This document shows positions 24,454 through 31,625 of a stretch of DNA of 36,674 nt, piece after piece; the stretch's first letter is position 1, and each line of letters begins with the position of its first letter. The notes below the pieces were generated by a model that saw nothing but the letters and a program-made list of their open reading frames with translations, searched no databases and was not told where the DNA came from. This stretch comes from Spirochaetales bacterium (lineage in GTDB: Bacteria; Spirochaetota; Spirochaetia; DAHUYW01). The translations under genes were made by a program, and so were the position numbers. Where the stretch lies: assembly GCA_027306915.1 (NCBI GenBank), contig DAHUYW010000043.1, forward strand, positions 1 to 36,674, given 5' to 3'.

Positions 24454-26892
24454 TCACCTTTGCTCCTTCGGTCCCAGGAGAACGATGGTCTTGCCGAAAC
24501 CTCCCGCTTCCGGACGCGAGAAATAGTAATCGCCCACCTCGTTTCGCTGACGCAGGTAGCGATGGATCCCCTCCTGGAGGATCCCCTCGCCCATCCCGTG
24601 AATGATGGCGAACTCGGCGAGCCCGGACAGGAGCGCCCGGTCCACCTGCTGCTCGACCGCGCGCAGCGCCTCCTCCAGGCGCATCCCCCGCACGTCGAGC
24701 TCATAGGCCGGCCGCTCGCGGGAGGCGATGTCCGCAAGGGCGACCGAGAGGCTTGGCTCGGAGGAGACTCGCGCGGGGGTAAGCTCGCTCTCGGGAACCG
24801 TCAAACGGAGCGTCTTGACCGCAACGACCCAGCGGTTCCCGCGCGCTCTCCGGATGACGGTGCCAGGTCGTCGCTGGCTCCCGACGAGGACCTCCTGGCC
24901 CTCCCGGATCGGGGCTTCGATTCCCGCGAGCGACTCCTTCGACCGCCTCCCCTTCGCCGCCGAGGCAGCGGCCGACTCCTCCGCGCGCCGCTGCTCTTCC
25001 GCAAGGGATCTCTCCCCCTCTTCCTCCTTCAGCTCGATCTCCCGGAGGAACTCCTTCACGGCCCTGGTCTTTTCGCGCGTCACCTCGCCTTCCTTCAGAT
25101 CCCGCACGAGGTTCTCGAGGGTGCGGCGGCTTTCCGTGAGGAAGCGACCGAGGTCGGCGAGCTCGCCCCTTTTGGCCTCGATCTCTCGGCGCCGAAGCTC
25201 CTCCTCCCGCTCGGACAAGCGCCTGCGCTCGGTTTCCGCCTGGCGCCTCTCCTTTTCGAGAGCCTCTATCCGGTCGTTCACCTCGCGCTGGCGCCCGGCG
25301 AGCTCACGGATGGCCCGGGTGAGCTCAGTGCTCCCTGCGTCGACGTAACGGCGCGCCCGCGCGATAGTAGCCGCTTCGATCCCGTTTCGCGCAGCAATCT
25401 CGAGGGCATGGCTTTCACCGGGGACCCCCATGAGGATACGGTAGGTGGGAGCAAGAGTTGCCGGATCGAGGGAAACGCTCGCGTTGGTGACCCCCGGAGT
25501 GGTGAGGCCGTAGTTCTTGAGGACCCCGAGGTGGGTGGTCGCGACCGTGAGGGCGCCCACCTCCCGCAGCCGGTCGAGCAGGGCCATGGCGAGGGCCGAG
25601 CCCTCCGCCGGATCGGTATCGGAGGCAATCTCATCGAGCAGGACCAGCGAGCGCGAGGTGCTCGCAGCCACGATGCGCGCGATGTTCCGCATATGGGCGG
25701 AGAAGGTCGAGAGGGAGTTTGCTATCGACTGCTCGTCGCCGATATCGGCGTAGACCGCGTCAAAGAGCGGCAGCGCGCTTCCGTCGGCGGCCGGGATCTC
25801 CATGCCGAACTGATTCATGAGGGCAAGAAGGCCCGCGCTCTTCAGCGCAACGGTCTTTCCGCCGGTGTTGGGTCCGGTGATGATGAGGATGCGGGTCTCC
25901 TCTTCCAGCACGAGATCGATGGGCACGGCCGAGGTGCCGAGCAGCGGATGGCGCGCCAAGCGCAGCGCAATCCCGCGCTCCCGCCGCTCGGCGCGCGAGC
26001 AGCGGTGGAGGAGCGCGTAGCGGGCCCGCGCGTAGAGCGCATCGAGGACGGCGACGGCCTGAAAGAGGCTCTCCAGAGAGCTGCCCGCGGCACGAACGGC
26101 TTCCGACAGCTCGCGGAGGATGCGAAGCACCTCCTGCCTGTATCGGTTCTCGAGGCGGACCAGCTCGTTGTTCTTCTCGATGACGTCTAAGGGCTCGATG
26201 AAGAGGGTCGCGCCGCTTCCGGACACCTCGTGCACGATGCCTTCGACCCGGCCGCGATAGCTTGCCTTCAGCGGAAGAACCGTGCGCCCGTCCTTTTGGG
26301 TCGGCACGTCGGACTGCCAGAGAGAGCGATTCTCGTTCATGTGGTGCGCGGAAAGGTCGGAGATGTCGGTGCGCAGCGCAACCGTCTGGCGGCGAATCCT
26401 TTTCAGCTCGGGGATCTTGTCCTCTTTCACGGTGCCGTCGGGCTCGAGCACCGCGAGGATCTGATTAGCGAGCTGGCCGAGATCCGGCACAAGCTCGGCG
26501 AGGGCGAGGAGCCTGGCGTCTGCCGGGACGCGCTGGCGCCGCGTGGACATAGCTCGCAATAGATAGCTCTTCAGTCTTCCCGCCGAGCCCGCGAAAACCC
26601 CAATCGCCGCAAGCTCATTGGCTTCGCCTACCGATCCCTCCTTCAGCAGGGATGGCAGGAGGTGCGCCGCCGGGGGGAACTGGAGCGCTGGAGGAGAGGA
26701 CCCCTCTTCGAGCAGACTCTTCCACGCCCCAACGACGTCGAGCATCGCGTCGACCTCTGCGGCACTGCAGAGAATGGCCTGGCTAGAAAGGAGAGCCCTC
26801 CCCTCCTCGCTCATGGCAAGATCGCACAGCTCCCGACGGACCGTGGCAAAATCGAGGAGGGATAGGGCATGCTCCGCTTCCGAGTCGCTCAC
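24454..26892 (-). CDS. mutS2: MutS2 family protein (Smr endonuclease domain)
   Basis: An 812-residue homologue of MutS that lacks the mismatch-binding domain. The family acts in suppressing recombination or in rescuing collided ribosomes, depending on species. Domains: helical core (1-330), ATPase with Walker A GPNTGGKT at 340-347 and Walker B LVLLDEIASDTDP near 410-422, a long charged coiled coil (about 510-640), a KOW-like segment (REGQEVLVGSQRRPGTVIRR) and a C-terminal Smr domain (about 740-800; ELDVRGMRLEEAL, IIHGMGEGIL). The start is GTG at 26892, overlapping the murI stop (GTGA). The frame is open 77 codons further upstream, but that part lies inside murI and is a shadow. Confidence 0.95.
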   Translation of the reverse strand: MSDSEAEHALSLLDFATVRRELCDLAMSEEGRALLSSQAILCSAAEVDAMLDVVGAWKSLLEEGSSPPALQFPPAAHLLPSLLKEGSVGEANELAAIGVFAGSAGRLKSYLLRAMSTRRQRVPADARLLALAELVPDLGQLANQILAVLEPDGTVKEDKIPELKRIRRQTVALRTDISDLSAHHMNENRSLWQSDVPTQKDGRTVLPLKASYRGRVEGIVHEVSGSGATLFIEPLDVIEKNNELVRLENRYRQEVLRILRELSEAVRAAGSSLESLFQAVAVLDALYARARYALLHRCSRAERRERGIALRLARHPLLGTSAVPIDLVLEEETRILIITGPNTGGKTVALKSAGLLALMNQFGMEIPAADGSALPLFDAVYADIGDEQSIANSLSTFSAHMRNIARIVAASTSRSLVLLDEIASDTDPAEGSALAMALLDRLREVGALTVATTHLGVLKNYGLTTPGVTNASVSLDPATLAPTYRILMGVPGESHALEIAARNGIEAATIARARRYVDAGSTELTRAIRELAGRQREVNDRIEALEKERRQAETERRRLSEREEELRRREIEAKRGELADLGRFLTESRRTLENLVRDLKEGEVTREKTRAVKEFLREIELKEEEGERSLAEEQRRAEESAAASAAKGRRSKESLAGIEAPIREGQEVLVGSQRRPGTVIRRARGNRWVVAVKTLRLTVPESELTPARVSSEPSLSVALADIASRERPAYELDVRGMRLEEALRAVEQQVDRALLSGLAEFAIIHGMGEGILQEGIHRYLRQRNEVGDYYFSRPEAGGFGKTIVLLGPKEQR

Positions 26893-27677
26893 GCCGGGTT
26901 CCCCGCGAACGTCAGGCCGTAGCGCTCTGCGAAGCGCAGGTAGCGATCGCTCGCCTCGCCCGTGAGGTAGAAGCGATCGTCCCCCTTTACTTCCGCTTCG
27001 ATGGCCCCCTGCTGGAGGAGCCGGACGATCTGCCGGCCGACCCCTTCCCGCGAATCGACCACCGCCACCGACTCTCCCAGCGCCTGGTTGAAGGCCGTGT
27101 CGAGAAGAGTGAAGTGGGTGCAAGCGAGGACGACGGAGTCGACCCGTGCCTCGCGGACGGCGTCGACGACCGGGCGAATCGCCGACCGGACGCGGGCCTC
27201 GTCGCTGCCGATGAGATCAAACTCCACGAAACGCACGAGATCGGTCCCGGCAATCCTCACGACCTCGCAGTCGGCGGCAAAGGTGCGCACGAGATCGTCG
27301 GTGTAGCCGTCCTCGGCGGTCAGGCCGGTAGACAGAAGCGCGATACGCCGGCGCGAAGAGCGCTCCGCGGCCGGTTTCAGCGCCGGCACCACCCCGACGA
27401 ACGGAAGCTTGAACCGCGCGCGCAACTCAGCCAGCGCGACGACGGAGGCGGTGTTGCACGCGACAACCACCATTTTCGGCTGCGAGGCTCGGATAGCGAG
27501 GTCGACCCCGTCGATGACGAAGCCCCGAACCTCGGCCGCGCTCTTTTCCCCGTAGGGGAAGTGCGCGGTGTCGGCGAGGTAGACAAAGCTTTCCCGCGGA
27601 AGACGCTCCCTCGCCCACGCAAGGTAGGGAAGCCCGCCCACTCCGGAGTCAAAAAAAGCAATTGGCCGATTATCCAT
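26889..27677 (-). CDS. murI: Glutamate racemase
   Basis: Makes D-glutamate for peptidoglycan. The 262-residue product has the family Asp10-Ser11 (FFDSGVGGL), PYGEKS at 41-46 and the two catalytic cysteines in context, Cys74 (VVACNTAS) and Cys186 (LACTHF). The ATG at 27677 overlaps the end of the zinc-ribbon gene by 8 bp and gives the standard N-terminus; a longer open frame upstream is not needed. Followed directly by mutS2 (4-bp overlap). Confidence 0.95.
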   Translation of the reverse strand: MDNRPIAFFDSGVGGLPYLAWARERLPRESFVYLADTAHFPYGEKSAAEVRGFVIDGVDLAIRASQPKMVVVACNTASVVALAELRARFKLPFVGVVPALKPAAERSSRRRIALLSTGLTAEDGYTDDLVRTFAADCEVVRIAGTDLVRFVEFDLIGSDEARVRSAIRPVVDAVREARVDSVVLACTHFTLLDTAFNQALGESVAVVDSREGVGRQIVRLLQQGAIEAEVKGDDRFYLTGEASDRYLRFAERYGLTFAGNPA

Positions 27678-27960
27678 TTCCAAACAGGCCGTCGAACTGC
27701 TTCTTGGCCTTCGCGACGGAGCCGTCAGCCCGCGCCTTCCGGGGCTCTTTCGAGAGCACGAAGAAATCGCAGAAATTGGCCCGATCCTTCTCTCGCACCG
27801 GATCCGGGATCGTCTCTCGGCAGTCCCAGTGCGCACCCGGCGCGTAGAACGTGCAGTTAAGGCAGATCTTCACGTCTTTCCCGCACGAGGGACAGGTGGT
27901 CGAACGTCCAACCTCGAGATTTTCGGGTAGCGCAGAGCCGCAGAAGTAGCAGTACGCCAT
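27670..27960 (-). CDS. Small double zinc-ribbon protein
   Basis: A 96-residue protein with eight cysteines placed for two zinc sites: Cys4/Cys7 with Cys23/Cys26 form a classic ribbon (CYFCG...CPSCGK), and Cys33/Cys36 with Cys47 and Cys64 form a second unit (CLNCTFY...HWDCRE...ANFCDFF). I recall the second pattern, C-x-x-C-x-x-Y...C-R-E...K-A-N-F-C-x-x-F, as a small module in many bacteria, but its function is unknown to me. The tail is basic and Ala/Lys-rich. The ATG at 27960 lacks a proper ribosome-binding site; instead a -10 box ends 6 nt upstream, so the mRNA may be leaderless. It is the first gene before murI-mutS2-TPR. Confidence 0.8.
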   Translation of the reverse strand: MAYCYFCGSALPENLEVGRSTTCPSCGKDVKICLNCTFYAPGAHWDCRETIPDPVREKDRANFCDFFVLSKEPRKARADGSVAKAKKQFDGLFGNG

Positions 27961-27966
27961 GCACCT

Positions 27967-27996
27967 ACTATACTATGGGGGGGCCCCCTTGTCCAA
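27967..27996 (-). promoter_or_regulatory. Promoter for zinc-ribbon-murI-mutS2 run
   Basis: TTGGAC (27991-27996), 18 bp, TATAGT (27967-27972) on the minus strand. The expected transcription start falls on or next to the A of the ATG at 27960. The spacer holds the palindrome GGGGGCCCCC. The -35 overlaps that of the divergent plus-strand promoter. Confidence 0.55.
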
Positions 27997-28018
27997 GGCG
28001 CGCCCTTGCGGATACGGT
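27989..28018 (+). promoter_or_regulatory. Possible divergent promoter for the pentapeptide gene
   Basis: TTGTCC (27989-27994), 18 bp, TACGGT (28013-28018) on the plus strand, with the ATG at 28025 exactly 6 nt after the -10. The geometry equals that of the opposite promoter, but the -10 is weak. Confidence 0.35.
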
Positions 28019-28024
28019 GGAACG

Positions 28025-28624
28025 ATGCTTTCATTCGCGAAGTGTGCCGTCCCCTCCTGCGCGGAGCACGCTGCCACGGGGAGCGACCGCTGTCTTCGCC
28101 ACAGCGAGTCGCCCGAGGAGCTCAAACGCTCGGCGCTCGCGCTCCTCGCGCAGTCCCGCGAGCACGAGCGGCTCAATCTGTCGGGGATGAGCTTCAGCGG
28201 GCTCGATCTATCGGACCATCAGTTTTCCTCCTGCCTTTTCTCGCGATCGGTCTTTCGGGGGGTCGCCCTCCAGCGCTGCTCCTTCAGGCTCTGCTTCTTC
28301 GATTTTTCCGAGATAACGGACTGCACCTTCGGCAACTCGAAAATCATGTACACCGTCTTCGCCGGCTCGAGGATCGTCCAGTCCGATTTCTCGGGCTGCG
28401 ACCTGCTGCATACGAATCTGAACGGCATCGACTGCCTCGACACCAAGTTCGACGACTCCGATCTCTACTTCTCGCGGTTCATCGCATCGCACCTCACCTC
28501 GGTGAGCTTCATCGACTGCAACCTCAAGAAGGTCTATTTCTCCGCGGCGCTGCTTTCTCAGGTGAGCTTCAAGTATTCCAACTACGAGGAAGCGGAGTTC
28601 AAGGAGGACCCGATCCTTCCATGA
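28025..28624 (+). CDS. Pentapeptide-repeat protein with N-terminal zinc-knuckle-like motif
   Basis: A 199-residue protein. Residues 5-27 hold Cys7-x4-Cys12-x10-Cys23-x2-His26 (KCAVPSC, GSDRCLRH), a layout known from small zinc knuckles attached to DNA- or RNA-acting proteins. From about residue 50 to 190 the sequence is a run of pentapeptide repeats, A(D/N)LxF-like (LNLSGMSFSGLDLSDHQF, CDLLHTNLNGIDCLDTKFDDSDL), which fold as a right-handed square beta helix. Pentapeptide proteins range from gyrase-protecting DNA mimics to membrane regulators; none can be chosen here. The ATG at 28025 is preferred over an upstream ATG at 27959 because it begins at the conserved-looking cysteine motif. Its stop overlaps the next gene (ATGA). 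Confidence 0.75.
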   Translation: MLSFAKCAVPSCAEHAATGSDRCLRHSESPEELKRSALALLAQSREHERLNLSGMSFSGLDLSDHQFSSCLFSRSVFRGVALQRCSFRLCFFDFSEITDCTFGNSKIMYTVFAGSRIVQSDFSGCDLLHTNLNGIDCLDTKFDDSDLYFSRFIASHLTSVSFIDCNLKKVYFSAALLSQVSFKYSNYEEAEFKEDPILP

Positions 28625-29217
28625 GACTCTTTGTCCATTTCTCCGTGACGATCTTCACGAACACCTACCTCGTCGGCCCTGACGAGGGGGGGGATGCCAT
28701 CCTTATCGATCCGGGGATGATGGACATTCAGCTCTTGAAGCTCATCGAGGGCGGGAGCTATCGCATTCGGTCTATTCTTCTCACGCACGCAAACCAGGAT
28801 CGCCTGCACGGGGTGAAGACTCTCTTAAAGATCTACGACGCCGAGCTGTACAGCAACCGCCCGCGGATCTACGACTGCGATTGCCACAAGCTTTCCGACG
28901 GCGACCTCCTCTCCCTGTCGGGGCTCAATGTCGAAGCGATGGACGTCTCAGGGCGTGCCGGGGACTCGCTCGTCTACCGGATGGGCGATCTTCTTTTCAC
29001 CGGCGATCTCCTGGGCGCCGGGCGCGTTGCAAAAAGCCTCAACCGCTACGCCCGCTCGCTTCTCGTTTCCTCGATCAGGGAGCGGGTCCTTACCCTCGGC
29101 GACAGGATTGCCATCCTCCCCGCCTACGGACCTCCGACCACGGTCGGAGTCGAGCGCGCAACCAACCCTCTCTTCAACGAGACTCACGGCGGGCAATCTC
29201 GACAAGAAGGCGCTTGA
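28621..29217 (+). CDS. Metallo-beta-lactamase-fold protein without the metal-binding histidines
   Basis: A 198-residue protein that keeps the fold pattern of the metallo-hydrolase superfamily: an opening TNTYLVG...ILIDPG, a motif-II region ILLTHANQDRLHGV, LLFTGDLLGAGRVAKS and the end ILPAYGPPTTVGVE. However, H-x-H-x-D-H reads His56-Ala-Asn58-Gln-Asp60-Arg61, the P-G-H-T-x-G-S site reads VSGRAGDSL, and the final G-H-G-P reads AYGP. Only His56, Asp60 and Asp129 of the usual ligands remain. It is probably catalytically dead and may serve as a binding or regulatory partner. It is translationally coupled (4-bp overlap) to the pentapeptide protein, and its end overlaps the end of rluD on the other strand by 44 bp. 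Confidence 0.75.
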   Translation: MRLFVHFSVTIFTNTYLVGPDEGGDAILIDPGMMDIQLLKLIEGGSYRIRSILLTHANQDRLHGVKTLLKIYDAELYSNRPRIYDCDCHKLSDGDLLSLSGLNVEAMDVSGRAGDSLVYRMGDLLFTGDLLGAGRVAKSLNRYARSLLVSSIRERVLTLGDRIAILPAYGPPTTVGVERATNPLFNETHGGQSRQEGA

Positions 29218-30097
29218 AGCGCTGCGGAAGCGGCGCCCGGAAGGTGACTCGCTCGCGGGACGGGAGGGTGATCGAGAGCCGGTGGGCGTGAAGCATGAGC
29301 GGTGCCTCGGGGAAATCCGGATCCGGGCGGCTGTAGATCGGGTCGCCGAGAATCGGATGGCCGATTGAGGCCATGTGCACCCGCAGCTGATGGGTTCTTC
29401 CGGTCCGGGGCTTGAGCGACACGAAGGCGTGGCGCTCCCACTGGCGCAGGACGCGATAGTCGGTGATCGAGGGCTTCCCGGAGTCCGGCGTCGCTTCAAA
29501 GCGCTTGCGGTGAACGGGATCGCGGCGAATGCAGGTTTCGATCGTCGAGGCGATCGGGAAGACCCTTCCCTTCACGAGCGCCACGTAGCTCTTTTCGGTG
29601 CTCTTCCGGCGAAACTGGCGCGCGAGGGCCTCCTGGCTCTCCGGGTTCTTGGCCGCGATGATGACGCCTGAGGTGTCCTTGTCTAGGCGGTGGACGATGC
29701 CCGGACGGATATTGGTCACGCCGAGCTGGTCGCGTAGCCGCCCGATGTGGAATGCAAGCCCCTGGACAAGGGTTCCCGACCAGTTTCCCGCCGCGGGGTG
29801 AACGACCATCCCTGCCGGCTTGTTCACTACGATAACGTTGTCGTCCTCGAAGAGAATGTCGAGGCTCATCTCCTCCGCGACGACTGTCGGAGTCTCCTCG
29901 TCAGCGTAGACCACCTCGACGGTGTCCCCGCTTGCCAGCCGGTGGGAGAGCTTGGCGGGGGTATCATTCACGCGGACTTCGACCACCCTCCGCTTGAGCT
30001 GGCTGCGGGTAAAAAGCCGGGCGACTTCGGAGAGGTATTTGTCGAGTCGAGTTCCCGCCTCGCTCTCGGCGCCGACCGTGAGGATCGTGCGCTTCAC
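29174..30097 (-). CDS. RluD-type 23S rRNA pseudouridine synthase
   Basis: A 307-residue enzyme of the RluA/RluD family, which isomerises uridines in large-subunit rRNA. An S4 RNA-binding domain (about 15-65, RLDKYLSEVARLFTRSQLKR) precedes the catalytic domain with HRLDKDTSG at 136-144, where Asp139 is the nucleophile. KPRTGRTHQLRVHMASIGHPILGD near 230-253 is also diagnostic. The presence of the S4 domain fits RluD or RluC; I do not name the site. The start is GTG at 30097, with AGGA 6 nt upstream, overlapping the stop of the membrane-protein gene (GTGA). The 3' end collides with the MBL-fold gene. Confidence 0.93.
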   Translation of the reverse strand: MKRTILTVGAESEAGTRLDKYLSEVARLFTRSQLKRRVVEVRVNDTPAKLSHRLASGDTVEVVYADEETPTVVAEEMSLDILFEDDNVIVVNKPAGMVVHPAAGNWSGTLVQGLAFHIGRLRDQLGVTNIRPGIVHRLDKDTSGVIIAAKNPESQEALARQFRRKSTEKSYVALVKGRVFPIASTIETCIRRDPVHRKRFEATPDSGKPSITDYRVLRQWERHAFVSLKPRTGRTHQLRVHMASIGHPILGDPIYSRPDPDFPEAPLMLHAHRLSITLPSRERVTFRAPLPQRFKRLLVEIARRESR

Positions 30098-30729
30098 GGG
30101 GCTTCCTGCTGTTTCGGCGGCCGCTGGATCTTGCCCAGGATGAAGTCTGCAAGCGCGACCGTAGCCGCGAGCCCCACCCCTGTCAGCAGCACCCCGATCT
30201 GTTCCGGCTGGGTGATCTGAGTCTTCACACCGGTGATGCTGCGGTAGACCTGGTAGCCGAGCGACGAGAACAAGAGGGTGATGGGAAACGCGCCGATCGT
30301 GATGACCTCCGCCCGCCGAAGGTCACGCAGCCATCCGGGGAACTCGTCCTTGCTGTAGGGTACCGGCGCGCCGGAATCGGCGGCGGCGTCAAAGGGCGAG
30401 GGCGCCGGCAGGGGCGGCTGCAGGTCCGAAAGCTCCCAGCCGGCGAGGGCAGGCGCGCCGCCGAGGAAGTCGCTTCCCCCGGAGGCCGCCCGCAACGCGT
30501 CGCCCACTGACGTCGCAGGCGGCGCGCCGCCAACCGCGACAGGCGGCTGTGGCTCCGGGAGAGCCCCGCCTCCGGACGCCCCTCCCGACTGCGCGAGGCC
30601 GACACCCGGGGCGTGTGCCGTGGCGCCGCCGGCGAGAAAGACGGCGACGAGAAAAACGGCGTGCGCGCCCGCAGCCCGCAGGGGCCTCCGCTGCCGCCCA
30701 ACAGCAAGCACGACCTCCGCCGACCTCAA
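30094..30729 (-). CDS. Small membrane protein of unknown function, Pro/Gly/Ala-rich
   Basis: A 211-residue protein that I do not recognise. A hydrophobic stretch near 23-45 is a signal or anchor and is followed by a long Pro/Gly/Ala linker (45-120). Two membrane segments lie at the C-terminal end (about 143-163 VITIGAFPITLLFSSLGYQVY, and about 178-197). The motif FPGWLRDLRRAEVITIGAFPIT just before the first helix may be a family marker. The TTG start at 30729 overlaps the yggS stop (TTGA) and has GAGGAG 6 nt upstream, so the start is well supported although it is not ATG. It lies between yggS and rluD and overlaps both by 4 bp, which makes it a conserved-operon candidate. Confidence 0.65.
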   Translation of the reverse strand: MRSAEVVLAVGRQRRPLRAAGAHAVFLVAVFLAGGATAHAPGVGLAQSGGASGGGALPEPQPPVAVGGAPPATSVGDALRAASGGSDFLGGAPALAGWELSDLQPPLPAPSPFDAAADSGAPVPYSKDEFPGWLRDLRRAEVITIGAFPITLLFSSLGYQVYRSITGVKTQITQPEQIGVLLTGVGLAATVALADFILGKIQRPPKQQEAP

Positions 30730-31436
30730 AGGGCGCTCCTCTGTCCGAAAAGCGCGGTCCCTATGCGCACCATGGTCGCGCCCTCTTCGATCGCGAGCTC
30801 GAAGTCGCCGCTCATGCCCATCGAAAGCTCGGTGAGCGGCAGCTCGGGGTGGGCTGCCTTGAGCTCCTCGAAAAGCGAGGCGAGCGCGCGAAAGGAGCGC
30901 CGAATTGCGGCCTTGTCTTCGGTGAATGGGGCTATCGTCATCAATCCGCGAATATCGAGGGACTTAAGCGCGGCGATCTCGGGAATCACGTCGAGGAGCT
31001 CCTCGGGGCCCGGGAAGCCGCTCTTCGTCTCCTCGCCCGAGGTGTTCAGCTCGAGGAAGATCGCCATTCTCCGGCCGAGGACGGTCAGGCGGGCGTCGAG
31101 CGCCTTCGCGGTCTCGGCCTTGTCGATGGACTGGACGCAGGAGACGAGCTCCGCGGCAATCCGCGCCTTGTTTCGCTGGAGGTGACCGATCATGTGAAGC
31201 TCGCAGTCGCCGTGAAAGCCGTGGAATTTCTCCTGCGCCTCGAGGATGCGATTCTCGCCGAAAAGTCGCAGGCCGGCGCGATAGCCCGCCTCGACCACCT
31301 CGAATGGTTGCGTCTTGGTCACAGCCATCAGGCGAACACCCTCCGCTGGGCGCCCTACCCTCAGGCAGGCGGCCTGGATGCGGCGGCGGATTTCTTCGAC
31401 GTTCGCGGCAATCTGCGCTTCGATGGGGGGTGTCAT
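30726..31436 (-). CDS. yggS: Pyridoxal-phosphate homeostasis protein, YggS/PROSC family
   Basis: A 236-residue PLP-binding TIM-barrel protein without known catalytic activity, which buffers free PLP and affects amino-acid pools. The PLP lysine is Lys41 (AVTKTQP). Further marks are FGENR at 59-63, HMIGHLQRNK, and the C-terminal SMGMSGDFELAIEEGATMVRIGTALFG. The ATG at 31436 gives the usual N-terminus. The frame is open far upstream, but that stretch is antisense to pdxS and not real. It is divergent from pdxS, the main PLP synthase, so PLP making and PLP balancing face each other. A weak promoter (TTCATG-17-TACTAT, 31446-31474) could serve it. Confidence 0.93.
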   Translation of the reverse strand: MTPPIEAQIAANVEEIRRRIQAACLRVGRPAEGVRLMAVTKTQPFEVVEAGYRAGLRLFGENRILEAQEKFHGFHGDCELHMIGHLQRNKARIAAELVSCVQSIDKAETAKALDARLTVLGRRMAIFLELNTSGEETKSGFPGPEELLDVIPEIAALKSLDIRGLMTIAPFTEDKAAIRRSFRALASLFEELKAAHPELPLTELSMGMSGDFELAIEEGATMVRIGTALFGQRSAL

Positions 31437-31575
31437 TCCGGGCACATAGTAGCACGAGGCGGAGCGAACATGAAGGAGGCGGTTCTCCCGGCGGAGTGGC
31501 ACCGATACGGGAAGAGGCGCACGCGATTCAGATGCCGCTCCCGCCGGGAGCCGCAGAAGTGAGGCGCCTGGGCTA

Positions 31576-31606
31576 CCTTGACTTTTCATCAAGGGCGAAC
31601 TACGTT
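31576..31606 (+). promoter_or_regulatory. pdxS promoter with inverted repeat over the -35
   Basis: TTGACT (31578-31583), a 17-bp spacer and TACGTT (31601-31606) lie about 20 nt upstream of pdxS. A perfect inverted repeat, CCTTGA-7-TCAAGG (31576-31594), covers the -35 box and is well placed for a repressor dimer. Confidence 0.6.
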
Positions 31607-31625
31607 CTAGAAAACTGCGATCGGG

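Noticed and set aside
31470..31562. A 30-codon basic ORF (MKEAVLPAEWHRYGKRR...) between yggS and pdxS
   Set aside because: It has GGAG upstream, but the peptide has no recognisable feature, and the stretch is simply the control region of two divergent genes. A hairpin GCTCCC-3-GGGAGC lies in it, without a T-run.
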